Part shown: positions 16,387 to 24,723 of the stretch, piece by piece
Layout of the letters: every line of letters starts with the position of its first letter
How positions within the stretch are numbered: the stretch's first letter is position 1
NCBI RefSeq assembly: GCF_003626645.1
Contig: NZ_RBAM01000003.1
Span: forward strand, 496,001-560,000
Direction of reading: 5' to 3'
Source of the DNA: Streptomyces klenkii
GTDB lineage: Bacteria > Actinomycetota > Actinomycetes > Streptomycetales > Streptomycetaceae
Length of the DNA: 64,000 nucleotides
Notes under the pieces: generated by a model
The model's database searches: none
What the model saw: the letters and a program-made list of their open reading frames with translations, nothing else
Told to the model about the DNA's origin: nothing
Position numbers and translations under genes: made by a program

Positions 16387-17661
16387 ATGGCCCCCTCCCT
16401 CGCCGTCCACGCGCGCCGCGGCGCCGCGGCCCTGGCCACCGCCGCCGTCCTGGGCGCGGCCGCGGCCCCCGCCGCCTTCGCCGACGGTTCACCGTCCCCG
16501 GCGCCGGGGCTCTACGGCACGGCCGACCCCAAGTTCGACGGTGTCTTCCGGCAGTCCCTGGCCTTCATGGCGCAGAACGCCATGGACGTCACCCCGGCCA
16601 AGCCGGCGGTCGACTGGCTCGCGGGCCAGCAGTGCGAGGACGGCGGCTTCCCCGGCTACCGGGCGGACCCGGCCAAGGCGTGCGACCCGAAGAAGGACGA
16701 GTTCACGGACGCCACCGCCGCGGCCGTGCAGGGCCTCGCGGCCGCCGGCGGGCGCGCGGACGCGGTCAAGAAGGGCCTGGACTGGCTCAAGGCACACCAG
16801 AACGACGACGGCGGCTGGGGCTACCAGGCCGGCAGCCCCAGCGACGCCAACTCCACCTCCATCGCGCTCGGCGCGTTCGCGGCGGCCGGGCAGGACCCGG
16901 CCAAGGACGCCGTCAAGAACGGCAAGAACCCCGTGGAGACGCTGCTGACCTTCCAGCTCGGCTGCGACGCGAAGGAGGGCGAGCGCGGCGCGTTCGCGTA
17001 CCTGAAGGACGACAAGGGGCTGCGCGCCGACAACCTGGCCAGCGCCGCCGCCGCGCTCGCCACCCTCGGCAAGGGCTTCCTCTTCGAGCCCCCGAAGAAG
17101 GACGCCGACCAGCCCGTCAAGGCGCTGGAGTGCTCCGGTGACGACGAGAGGGCCAAGCCGAAGGACGCCGCCGCGGCCGCCGGGGCCGTGGACGGCTACC
17201 TCGTGGCCACCATGGACAAGAACGGCGGCTACCTGCTGCCGTCCATGCCCGGCGCCCCCGCCAAGCCCGACCAGGGCAACACGGCCGACGCCGCCCTCGC
17301 CCTCGCCGCGGGCGGCCACCGCGCCGCCGCCGAGAAGCCCCTGAAGTGGCTCCGGTCCAAGGAGAGCGGCACCGCAGAGTGGGCCAAGGGCCAGCCCGGC
17401 CGGCTCGCCAAGCTGATCCTCGCCACGCGCGCCGCCGGCGGCGACCCGCGCGACTTCGCGGGCGCGAACCTGGTGGACCAGCTGAACGCCACCGGCCCGG
17501 CCCCGGAGAAGCGCGCGACGGGCGGCATGGGCAAGGAGGACGAGGAGAAGAAGGACGACTCCGTCACGATCAACCTGTGGTGGATCATCGGCGTCGGCCT
17601 GGCCTTCGGCGCCGGCATCGGCTTCCTGATCAGCGGCCGCAAGAAGAAGCAGCAGCTGTGA
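16387..17661 (+). CDS. surface-anchored prenyltransferase/squalene-oxidase-repeat protein, transcobalamin-like barrel
   Basis: A 424-residue exported protein. A signal peptide (residues 1-36, ending AAFADG) precedes an alpha/alpha barrel with repeats such as VDWLAGQQCEDGGFPGY and LDWLKAHQNDDGGWGYQ. A Lys/Glu-rich linker follows, then a C-terminal membrane helix (NLWWIIGVGLAFGAGIGFLI) and a basic KKKQQL tail. The same fold forms the cobalamin-binding N-terminal half of animal transcobalamin and intrinsic factor. With a B12 riboswitch upstream and an ECF transporter downstream, a corrinoid-capturing role is likely, though inferred. The ATG at 16387 is chosen because the frame upstream runs through the riboswitch. 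The stop overlaps the next start by 4 nt. Confidence 0.8.
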   Translation: MAPSLAVHARRGAAALATAAVLGAAAAPAAFADGSPSPAPGLYGTADPKFDGVFRQSLAFMAQNAMDVTPAKPAVDWLAGQQCEDGGFPGYRADPAKACDPKKDEFTDATAAAVQGLAAAGGRADAVKKGLDWLKAHQNDDGGWGYQAGSPSDANSTSIALGAFAAAGQDPAKDAVKNGKNPVETLLTFQLGCDAKEGERGAFAYLKDDKGLRADNLASAAAALATLGKGFLFEPPKKDADQPVKALECSGDDERAKPKDAAAAAGAVDGYLVATMDKNGGYLLPSMPGAPAKPDQGNTADAALALAAGGHRAAAEKPLKWLRSKESGTAEWAKGQPGRLAKLILATRAAGGDPRDFAGANLVDQLNATGPAPEKRATGGMGKEDEEKKDDSVTINLWWIIGVGLAFGAGIGFLISGRKKKQQL

Positions 17662-18335
17662 CCCGAGCCGCTGGGATGCGCGGCGGCGCGGTCGTCACCG
17701 CGCTCGCCGCCGTACTCGTCGCTCTCCTCAGCGCCGCCCCGGCGCAGGCCGCCGGCTACCGGTACTGGTCGTTCTGGCAGAGCTCCGGCGGCCAGTGGGC
17801 GTACGCGACGCAGGGGCCGGGCACGGCGCGGCCCGGCGACGGGGACGTGATCGGGTTCCGGTTCGCGGTCAGCGCGGACTCCGCCGACGCCGCGAAGCCG
17901 CGTGCCGCGGCCGGCTTCGGCGAGGTCTGCGACCGCACGGCCGCCAAGGACGGGGCGAAGCGCGTCGCCGTCGTCCTCGACTTCGGCACGCCCGCGGACG
18001 CCCCCGACGGCGAGACGCCGCCCGCGGCCCTCTCGGCCTGCGCCCAGGTGGGCGAGGACGCGACCGCGGGCGAGGCGCTGGCCGCCGTCGCGAAGCCGCT
18101 GCGCTACGACTCCTCCGCCCTGCTGTGCGCCATCGCCGGCTACCCGCGGACTGGCTGCGGCGAGCAGGTGAGCGGGGCGAAGAAGGACGACGGGGCGAGC
18201 GCGCGGCCGAGCGCCACGGATAAGAGTGACGGGGGCGGTGGCGGCGTTCCGTCGGCCGGCCTGATCGGCGGCGTCGCCGCCGTGGTCGTCCTCGGCGCCG
18301 CGGCCTTCTGGCAGGCCCGCCGACGCCGCGGATGA
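17658..18335 (+). CDS. surface-anchored small domain protein, DUF4430/transcobalamin C-domain-like
   Basis: A 225-residue exported protein with a signal peptide (to about AAPAQAA), a compact extracellular domain, a low-complexity linker (KSDGGGGG), one C-terminal membrane helix and an RRRR tail. The extracellular domain starts YRYWSFW...GQWAYA and has RPGDGDVIGFRF, a pattern like the beta-rich cap domain (DUF4430) that closes over cobalamin in transcobalamin. With the barrel protein upstream it could be a split two-protein version of that architecture; this rests on motif resemblance only. The GTG overlaps the previous stop (GTGA); an ATG at 17676 is an alternative. Confidence 0.65.
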   Translation: MTRAAGMRGGAVVTALAAVLVALLSAAPAQAAGYRYWSFWQSSGGQWAYATQGPGTARPGDGDVIGFRFAVSADSADAAKPRAAAGFGEVCDRTAAKDGAKRVAVVLDFGTPADAPDGETPPAALSACAQVGEDATAGEALAAVAKPLRYDSSALLCAIAGYPRTGCGEQVSGAKKDDGASARPSATDKSDGGGGGVPSAGLIGGVAAVVVLGAAAFWQARRRRG

Positions 18336-19795
18336 GCAAAGGGATCACGCCGCGGATGAGCGACAGGAGCACGCCGCGGCGGGCCGGGGGCGGGACCGGG
18401 GCCGGGGCCGGGGCCGGGGCCGCTGAGAGCGCGGCCGCGCCCCTCACCGCGCGCGCCTCCGCGCTGCACGCGGGCGCCTGGTGGGTGTGGGCGCTGGGCC
18501 TGGCCACGGCCGCCTCGCGCACCACGAACGTCCTGCTGCTCGGCCTGCTGGTCGCCGTCGCCGGCTACGTCGTGGCCGCGCGGCGCACGGACGCGCCGTG
18601 GGCCCGCTCGTACGGGGCGTTCCTCAAGCTCGGCCTGGCCGTGATCGCCATCCGGCTCGTCTTCGCGGTGGTGCTGGGCTCCCCCATCCCGGGCACGCAC
18701 ACCCTCCTCACCCTGCCGGAAGTCCCGCTTCCGGACTGGGCGAAGGGGGTGCGGCTCGGTGGGCGGGTGACGGCCGAGGGGCTGGTCTTCGCCCTGGCCG
18801 ACGGCATGAAGCTGGCCACGCTGCTGGTGTGCGTGGGCGCGGCGAACGCGCTCGCCAACCCGGCGCGGCTGCTGAAGTCCCTGCCGGGCGCGCTGTACGA
18901 GGCGGGCGTCGCGGTCGTCGTCGCCATGACGTTCGCGCCGAACCTCGTCGCCGACGTCCAGCGGCTGCGCGCGGCCCGCCGCCTGCGCGGCCGCCCCGAC
19001 CGCGGCCTCACGGCCCTGCTCCAGGTGGGACTGCCGGTGCTGGAGGGCGCCCTGGAGCGTTCCGTGGCGCTGGCGGCCTCGATGGACGCGCGCGGCTACG
19101 GCCGTACGGCCCGGGTGCCGCGCGCGGTGCGCCGCGCGACGAGCGTGCTGACGCTGAGCGGCCTCATGGGCGTCTGCGCCGGCACGTACGGGCTGCTCGC
19201 CGACCAGGGCGCGGGATACGGGCTGCCCGTGCTGCTCGCCGGCCTGGCCGCGGCCCTGGCGGGCCTGTGGCTGGGCGGCCGCCGCTCCGTCCGCACGCGC
19301 TACCGGCCCGACCGGTGGGGCGTGCGCGCGTGGCTCGTCTCGGGCTCGGGCGTGGCCGTAGCGGCCCTGATGATCTGGGCGAACACGTACGCGCCGGGCG
19401 CGCTGCACCCGCCCGCGGTGCCGCTGACGGCACCGGAACTGCCGCTGTGGCCGGCGGCGTCGCTGCTGGTGGGCCTGCTGCCGGCGTTCATGGCGCCGAG
19501 CGCCTCCGGCGGGGGTCCGCGGGATACGGCCGAGCCGGAGGCCGCCGGGCACCGCCGGACCGGCCGGCGGGGGCCGAGCGGCACTGCGGCGGGGGAGGTT
19601 CCCCGGCCCCGGCCCCGCCCCTTCCCGGAACCGGGGGCGAGCCCCTGGACCCCCGGGGTCCGGGGCGCAGCCCCGGGAAACGGTGAAGGGGCGGGACCGG
19701 GGCCTCTTTCCCCGCCGCAGCGGCGGGGCACCCCCACCGGCCGGTCCGGCGGTGCCGAGTCCACCCCCACCCAGCATCCCGAGGAGCCCAAGTGA
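18332..19795 (+). CDS. ecfT: ECF transporter T component (CbiQ/EcfT family)
   Basis: A 487-residue membrane protein. After about 35 Gly/Ala-rich residues come hydrophobic segments typical of EcfT and a coupling motif (SMDARGYGR, Ala-Arg-Gly) that contacts the ATPases. EcfT joins the substrate-binding S subunit to the ATPases. The ATG overlaps the previous stop (ATGA). Residues from about 395 to the end (GGGPRDTAEPE..., PRPRPRPFPEPG) form an unstructured tail whose DNA (about 19560-19780) is made of common Streptomyces intergenic repeats, so the tail probably arose by repeat insertion or read-through. Confidence 0.85.
   Translation: MSKGITPRMSDRSTPRRAGGGTGAGAGAGAAESAAAPLTARASALHAGAWWVWALGLATAASRTTNVLLLGLLVAVAGYVVAARRTDAPWARSYGAFLKLGLAVIAIRLVFAVVLGSPIPGTHTLLTLPEVPLPDWAKGVRLGGRVTAEGLVFALADGMKLATLLVCVGAANALANPARLLKSLPGALYEAGVAVVVAMTFAPNLVADVQRLRAARRLRGRPDRGLTALLQVGLPVLEGALERSVALAASMDARGYGRTARVPRAVRRATSVLTLSGLMGVCAGTYGLLADQGAGYGLPVLLAGLAAALAGLWLGGRRSVRTRYRPDRWGVRAWLVSGSGVAVAALMIWANTYAPGALHPPAVPLTAPELPLWPAASLLVGLLPAFMAPSASGGGPRDTAEPEAAGHRRTGRRGPSGTAAGEVPRPRPRPFPEPGASPWTPGVRGAAPGNGEGAGPGPLSPPQRRGTPTGRSGGAESTPTQHPEEPK
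19600..19760. repeat. intergenic-type GC repeat inside the ecfT coding tail
   Basis: Contains CCGGGGTCCGGGGCGCAGCC followed by CCGGGAAACGGTGAAGGGGC, and nested GGGGG/CCCCC stems. This sequence is familiar from Streptomyces intergenic regions but is read in frame here as a Pro/Gly/Arg-rich tail. Confidence 0.6.
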
Positions 19796-21507
19796 TCCGC
19801 TTCGAGCAGGTGTCGGTCACCTACGACGACGCCGGGGCGCCCTCGCTCCGAGGAGTCGACCTCACCGTTCCCGAAGGCGAACTCTGCCTCCTCGTGGGCC
19901 CGTCCGGCGTCGGCAAGTCCACCCTCCTCGGCACCGTCAGCGGCCTCGTCCCGCACTTCACCGGCGGCACCCTGCACGGCCGCGTCACCGTGGCCGGCCG
20001 CGACACCCGTACCCACAAGCCGCGGGAACTCGCCGACGTCGTCGGCACCGTGGGCCAGGACCCGCTCGCCCACTTCGTCACCGACACCGTCGAGGACGAG
20101 CTCGCGTACGGCATGGAGTCCCTCGGCATCCCCCCGCACACCATGCGGCGCCGCGTCGAGGAGACCCTCGACCTGCTGGGCCTCGCCGCCCTCCGTGACC
20201 GCCCCATCGCCACGCTCTCCGGCGGGCAGCAGCAGCGCGTCGCGATCGGCTCGGTGCTGACCACGCACCCCGCGGTGCTGGTCCTCGACGAGCCGACGTC
20301 CGCCCTGGACCCGGGCGCGGCCGAGGAGGTGCTCGCCGTCCTCCAGCGCCTGGTCCACGACCTGGGCACGACGGTCCTGATGGCCGAGCACCGGCTGGAG
20401 CGGGTCGTGCAGTACGCGGACCGCGTCATCCTGCTGCCCGGCCCCGGGGAGGCCCCCGTCATGGGCGAGCCGGCCGAGGTCATGGCGGTCTCGCCGGTCC
20501 ACCCGCCCGTGGTCGGCCTCGGCCGCCTGGCCGGCTGGGAGCCGGTCCCGCTGTCCGTACGGGATGCCCGCCGCCGCGCGGCACCGCTGCGGGAGCGGCT
20601 GGCGCCACTGTCTCCGCCCACCGCGCCCGGGGCGCCGGAGACGCCGGAGACACCGCAGCCGCCCGCGGCAGGCGCCCCGCGCCGCACCCGCACCGGCTTC
20701 CTGCGCAAGGCCCGCCGCACGAGCGACACCGGCCCGGCCCCCGCGGCGGCCGTGACCGGCCTCGCCGTCCGGCACGACCGGCTGATCGCGCTGCGCGACG
20801 TGAACCTGTCGGTGCGCCCGGGCGAGACGGTCGCCCTGATGGGCCGCAACGGCGCGGGCAAGTCGACCCTCCTGCGGACGCTCGTCGGCATGCACAAGCC
20901 CGCCGCGGGCTCCGTCCGCGTCGGCGGCACCGCCCCGCACAGCACGTCCCCGGCGGAGCTGCTGCGCCACGTCGGCCTCGTGCCGCAGGAGCCGCGCGAC
21001 CTGCTGTACGCGGACACGGTCGCCGCCGAGTGCACGGCGGCCGACGGCGACGCGGGCGCCGCGCCGGGCACCTGCCGCGCGCTGGTCTCCGGGCTCCTGC
21101 CGGGCGTTGCCGGCACGACGCACCCGCGCGACCTGTCGGAGGGCCAGCGCCTCGCGCTCGCCCTCGCGGTGGTGCTGACGGCGCGCCCGCCGCTGATCCT
21201 CCTCGACGAGCCGACCCGCGGCCTCGACTACGCGGCCAAGCACCGCCTGGTGGAGATCCTGCGCGGCCTCGCCGCCGAGGGCCACGCGATCGTCCTGGCG
21301 ACGCACGACGTGGAACTCGCCGCGGAGCTGGCCCACCGGGTCGTCGTCATCGCCGACGGCGAGATCGTCGCGGACGGCCCGACGGCGGAGGTCGTCGTCT
21401 CGTCCCCGGCCTTCGCCCCCCAGGTGGCGAAGGTCCTCGCGCCGCAGCCGTGGCTGACGGTGGGGCAGGTACGGGAGGCGCTGGTGGTTCCGGAGGTGGC
21501 GCCGTGA
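19792..21507 (+). CDS. ecfA: ECF transporter fused ATPase (EcfA-EcfA')
   Basis: A 571-residue protein with two ABC ATPase domains in tandem. Domain 1 has Walker A GPSGVGKST, signature LSGGQQQR and Walker B VLVLDEPT. Domain 2 has GRNGAGKST, LSEGQRLA and LILLDEPT. A Pro/Arg-rich linker (about residues 265-310) joins them. It energises vitamin uptake with the T and S subunits encoded on either side. The GTG overlaps the ecfT stop (GTGA) and its stop overlaps the next GTG, so all five genes are translationally coupled. Confidence 0.92.
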   Translation: MIRFEQVSVTYDDAGAPSLRGVDLTVPEGELCLLVGPSGVGKSTLLGTVSGLVPHFTGGTLHGRVTVAGRDTRTHKPRELADVVGTVGQDPLAHFVTDTVEDELAYGMESLGIPPHTMRRRVEETLDLLGLAALRDRPIATLSGGQQQRVAIGSVLTTHPAVLVLDEPTSALDPGAAEEVLAVLQRLVHDLGTTVLMAEHRLERVVQYADRVILLPGPGEAPVMGEPAEVMAVSPVHPPVVGLGRLAGWEPVPLSVRDARRRAAPLRERLAPLSPPTAPGAPETPETPQPPAAGAPRRTRTGFLRKARRTSDTGPAPAAAVTGLAVRHDRLIALRDVNLSVRPGETVALMGRNGAGKSTLLRTLVGMHKPAAGSVRVGGTAPHSTSPAELLRHVGLVPQEPRDLLYADTVAAECTAADGDAGAAPGTCRALVSGLLPGVAGTTHPRDLSEGQRLALALAVVLTARPPLILLDEPTRGLDYAAKHRLVEILRGLAAEGHAIVLATHDVELAAELAHRVVVIADGEIVADGPTAEVVVSSPAFAPQVAKVLAPQPWLTVGQVREALVVPEVAP

Positions 21508-22322
21508 CCGGAACCCGTGACCGCCAAGTGCGCGCGATCCGTCTGGGCCGCCGCTCGATCGCGGCCCTGCTCCTGGTCTCCGCCGTCGGCGTGATGGCCT
21601 TCGGCTGGCCCCTGCTCGCCGCCTCCACCTCCGGGCTCGCGCACTCCGCGGACGCGCCGTGGCTGTTCGCGGCGCTGCTGCCGCTGCTGCTGGCGGTCGT
21701 GGTGGCGGCCATCGCCGACTCGGGCCTGGACGCCAAAGCCATCGCGATGCTCGGCGTCCTGGCGGCGGCGGGCGCGGCCCTGCGGCCGCTGGGCGCGGGG
21801 ACGGCCGGCATCGAGCCGATGTTCTTCCTGATGGTCCTGTCGGGCCGGGTCCTCGGACCGGGCTTCGGCTTCGTGCTCGGCTCGGTGTCGATGTTCGCGT
21901 CGGCGCTGCTGACGGGCGGGGTCGGCCCCTGGATGCCGTTCCAGATGCTGGCGATGGGATGGGTGTCGATGGGCGCGGGCCTGCTGCCGGGCCCGGACCG
22001 GCTGCGGGGCGCCCGCGAGGTGCTGATGCTCGCGGGCTACGGGGCGGTGGCCTCCCTGCTCTACGGGACGGTGATGAACCTCCAGGGCTGGCCGTACATC
22101 GGCGCGCTCGCCACGGGCATCTCCTTCGTCCCCGGCGACCCGCTGTCCGACAACCTCGCCCGCTTCGTCGCGTACTGCCTGGCCACGTCCCTGGGCTGGG
22201 ACATCCCGCGCGCGGTCGTGACGGTCACCGCGACGCTCGCCCTCGGCCCGGCGGTCCTGAAGGCGCTGCGGCGCGCCACGCGCAGGGCGGCGTTCGACGC
22301 GCCGGTGACGTTCGGAAGCTAG
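21504..22322 (+). CDS. ECF transporter S component, probable cobalamin/corrinoid specificity
   Basis: A 272-residue integral membrane protein with about six hydrophobic segments, including PMFFLMVLSGRVLGPGFGFV and LTGGVGPWMPFQMLAMGW, typical of the ECF_trnsprt S-component superfamily (substrate capture). Corrinoid specificity is inferred from the B12 riboswitch and the transcobalamin-like partners. The GTG overlaps the ecfA stop. Its TAG stop shares a CTAG with the stop of the converging GNAT gene, a 4-bp 3' overlap. Confidence 0.85.
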   Translation: MTGTRDRQVRAIRLGRRSIAALLLVSAVGVMAFGWPLLAASTSGLAHSADAPWLFAALLPLLLAVVVAAIADSGLDAKAIAMLGVLAAAGAALRPLGAGTAGIEPMFFLMVLSGRVLGPGFGFVLGSVSMFASALLTGGVGPWMPFQMLAMGWVSMGAGLLPGPDRLRGAREVLMLAGYGAVASLLYGTVMNLQGWPYIGALATGISFVPGDPLSDNLARFVAYCLATSLGWDIPRAVVTVTATLALGPAVLKALRRATRRAAFDAPVTFGS

Positions 22323-22855
22323 CCGGAGAGCTCCTTGCCCATCCACACCTCGGCGTAAGGATTGTCCTCGACGGTGTTGTAGCGCGGAACCGGAACGAAC
22401 CCGTGCCGGGCGTACAGCGCTTGCGCCTCCACGAGGTCCTTACGGGTGTCCAGCACGATCCGCCCGGCGCCCCACTCCCGCGCGACGGCCTCGGCCGCGG
22501 CCAGCAGCGCGGGTGCGGCACCGCGTCCCCGCGCGGCGGGCCGCACGAACATCCGCTTCAGCTCGGCGGTCCCCCGTCCCCGGTCGAACCACCGCAGCCC
22601 CAGACACCCCACCGCGTCCCCGCCTTGCCGGGCGACCAGCAGCACGCCCCGGGGCGGATCGAGGTCGTCGTGCGCCTCCTCGGCGACGTACCCCTCCACC
22701 TCTTCCGGCGTGGTGGTACGCCCTCCGTGCATCAGGAACCAGCGATCAGCGACCTCGGTCATGTACTCCCGCATCAAGGCCACCGCCTCGGGAGAACGCA
22801 CGGGCGAAGGGCCCACGACCCAGGCAGAGTGGAAGGAGGAAGCAGCGCCGGTCAT
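22319..22855 (-). CDS. GNAT family N-acetyltransferase
   Basis: A 178-residue GNAT protein. The acetyl-CoA-binding segment ELKRMFVRPAARGRGAAPAL carries the R/Q-x-x-G-x-G/A signature, and the C-terminal strand FVPVPRYNTVEDNPYAEVWM is typical. It transfers an acetyl group to an amine; the substrate is unknown. The ATG at 22855 gives MTGAASSFHSAWVV, with GGTTATGAC-type context but no strong ribosome-binding site. It converges on the ECF S gene and stands 41 nt downstream of the 114-residue gene on the same strand. Confidence 0.75.
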   Translation of the reverse strand: MTGAASSFHSAWVVGPSPVRSPEAVALMREYMTEVADRWFLMHGGRTTTPEEVEGYVAEEAHDDLDPPRGVLLVARQGGDAVGCLGLRWFDRGRGTAELKRMFVRPAARGRGAAPALLAAAEAVAREWGAGRIVLDTRKDLVEAQALYARHGFVPVPRYNTVEDNPYAEVWMGKELSG

Positions 22856-22896
22856 AACGGCATGCTCGCACGGCCGGTTTCCCGGACGCGTCCGAA

Positions 22897-23241
22897 TTAT
22901 CGGGTCGCGTGGTCCAACCGCCAGTGATTCCGAAACCGGTTCAGGGCCCAGCCGGTCGTCACCGTTCGCTCCCCGGTCGCCGCACACGCCGCCCGCCAGG
23001 CCGCCTCCAGCTCGGCACACCGCGCACAGCCGCTCGGCGCGGGCGCGCGGTCGCTGTTGGCCAGGAGCCGGACCGCCTCCCGCTCCTGCCCCACGGCCAA
23101 CCGCAGCGCCGCCGCGGGCACCTCCCACTCGGTCCCGCCACCGGGCGCCCGCACCTGCACGTGGGCACCCCGGTGCCCGATCACCTGGGCAACCCTGTCC
23201 TCCCGGGTGTCCACCACGTACGCGCCCACTCGATACGTCAC
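22897..23241 (-). CDS. conserved hypothetical protein, Streptomyces accessory type
   Basis: A 114-residue protein of unknown function. The N-terminal half looks like a small beta fold (VTYRVGAYVVDT, EDRVAQVIGHRG) and the C-terminal half is helical, with a CARC motif. It starts at GTG 23241 behind an AGGAGGA site. It is divergent from the XRE-TPR regulator at 23376, so the two probably share a promoter region, as such small genes often do next to regulators of this type in Streptomyces. No enzymatic motif is visible. Confidence 0.55.
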   Translation of the reverse strand: MTYRVGAYVVDTREDRVAQVIGHRGAHVQVRAPGGGTEWEVPAAALRLAVGQEREAVRLLANSDRAPAPSGCARCAELEAAWRAACAATGERTVTTGWALNRFRNHWRLDHATR

Positions 23242-23375
23242 GGCGTCGTTCCTCCTGCGAAATGCTGTCTGACCTGCCCGTACGGCTACGTAACCGGCCA
23301 GCTGAGCGGCGCGGTACCGTGGGCGGAGAACCGGCACTTGAATCCCTTTAAAGTCCGCAAGAGCGTGTGGAGTTG

Positions 23376-24722
23376 ATGGGTGTGGGAGAGCGGGAGAACG
23401 CGGGCCTGGCGAGGCTCCTGGGTGAGAGTCGCTGGACCTACCGTCAGTTCGCCATGGCGGTCAACCGGCTGGGGACCGAGACCGGGACACCCGTGAGGTA
23501 CGACGAGTCGTCCGTCCACCACTGGCTGACCGGAACGCTGCCGAGGAAGACCGTACGGCCCCTCGTCCTGGAAGCCCTGGCCCGCAAGCTGGCCCGCCCC
23601 GTAACACACGCCGAAGCGGGGTTCCCCGCGCCCGAACGGAAGGCCGCCGCGCCCGCGGGCACCGTGGAAGGGCTGGTCGACCTCGGGCGGCTGGACATGG
23701 ACCCGTCCCGGCGGGGCGTCCTGGGCGCCGGGCTGTTCTCCGTGGCGCTGACGATTCCGGGCTGGCAGGACGTCGTCGGCCGCGCGGAGGCCGTCCGGAA
23801 GGGCAAGGCCGCGCGCATCGGCCGACCTGAGGTCGACATGGTCATCGCCATGACGGAGCGGATCTCCGACCTCGACGACCAGTTCGGCGGGCGTCACGCG
23901 CGCCCCATGGCCGCAGCCTTCATGGTGAACACCGTGGCCGCCTACCTACAGGCGGATGCCGCGGCCGACGTCCGGCAGGGAATGCTGTCGGCCGCAGCGG
24001 ATCTGTCCTACCTCACGGGCTGGATGGCGGTGGACGAGGGATTTCACGGCCTCGCACAGAGCTACTACACGCACGCGCTGGAACTGGCCGGTGCGGCCAC
24101 CGACTACCTCACGTACTGCACGACCCTTCGCGGGATGAGCGTCCAGGCCGTCGACCTCGGTCACGCAGCACCGGCGGTGCGCCTAGCGGATGCAGCGGCC
24201 GCCGCCTCACCGCAGGCCGGGCCCCGCATGCGAGCCTTCCTCGCCGGGCAGCAGGCCCACTCGGCCGCGCTGGCGGGAGACCGGCACAACGCGCTGCTCT
24301 ACATCAAGGAAGCCGAGGTCGCGATGGAGAAGGCCGAGGCCCGCGAGAAGGCCTTCGGCTCCTACGGCCCCTCTTCACTGCTGTACCACGTCAGTCAGGT
24401 GAAATACGGCCTCGGCGACGTACGAGGATCCATCACGACGATGGAGGACTCGCAGAAGCTGCGGCGCAGCGATCACCGTCGAAGCCGCGTCCGCTTCCGG
24501 TCCATGACGGCGGAGCGGCAACTGGAGATCGGCCACTTGGAGGCTGCGTGCACCACGTGGCACAGCGTCCTGGACGACTATCCGCTCGTGCACTCGGCGG
24601 CCTGTGACGACCGCGTCCGGAGAATGCGCGCCCTCATCCGCCCCCACCTCAAGAACGCCAAGGCCCGCGAGCTCTACGACCGCGCCATGACCATGGCCTT
24701 CGCCGGGAAGCCGTCAGCATGA
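23376..24722 (+). CDS. XRE-type regulator with TPR-like C-terminal domain
   Basis: A 448-residue protein. The N-terminal region (about 1-70: LLGESRWTYRQFAMAVNRLG, ESSVHHWLTGTLPRK) is a lambda-repressor-like helix-turn-helix. Residues about 110-448 are all-helical with TPR-like pairs (YYTHALELAGAATDY, EVAMEKAEAREKAFG). Such regulators are abundant in Streptomyces; ligands are mostly unknown. The ATG at 23376 is used, with GTG 23367 as an alternative. The stop overlaps the next ATG by 4 nt (ATGA), and the last codons (GKPSA-stop) lie in a 20-bp direct repeat found again at 25640. Confidence 0.75.
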   Translation: MGVGERENAGLARLLGESRWTYRQFAMAVNRLGTETGTPVRYDESSVHHWLTGTLPRKTVRPLVLEALARKLARPVTHAEAGFPAPERKAAAPAGTVEGLVDLGRLDMDPSRRGVLGAGLFSVALTIPGWQDVVGRAEAVRKGKAARIGRPEVDMVIAMTERISDLDDQFGGRHARPMAAAFMVNTVAAYLQADAAADVRQGMLSAAADLSYLTGWMAVDEGFHGLAQSYYTHALELAGAATDYLTYCTTLRGMSVQAVDLGHAAPAVRLADAAAAASPQAGPRMRAFLAGQQAHSAALAGDRHNALLYIKEAEVAMEKAEAREKAFGSYGPSSLLYHVSQVKYGLGDVRGSITTMEDSQKLRRSDHRRSRVRFRSMTAERQLEIGHLEAACTTWHSVLDDYPLVHSAACDDRVRRMRALIRPHLKNAKARELYDRAMTMAFAGKPSA

Positions 24723-24723
24723 C
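24704..24723 (+). repeat. 20-bp direct repeat, left copy
   Basis: CGGGAAGCCGTCAGCATGAC, exactly repeated 936 bp downstream at 25640-25659. It covers the last codons and stop of the XRE-TPR gene and the start of the UTRA gene. Confidence 0.85.

Noticed and set aside
22856..23128. N-terminal extension of the GNAT enzyme at 22319
   Set aside because: Overlaps the neighbouring 114-residue gene on the same strand out of frame; Arg/Gly-rich without a GNAT motif.
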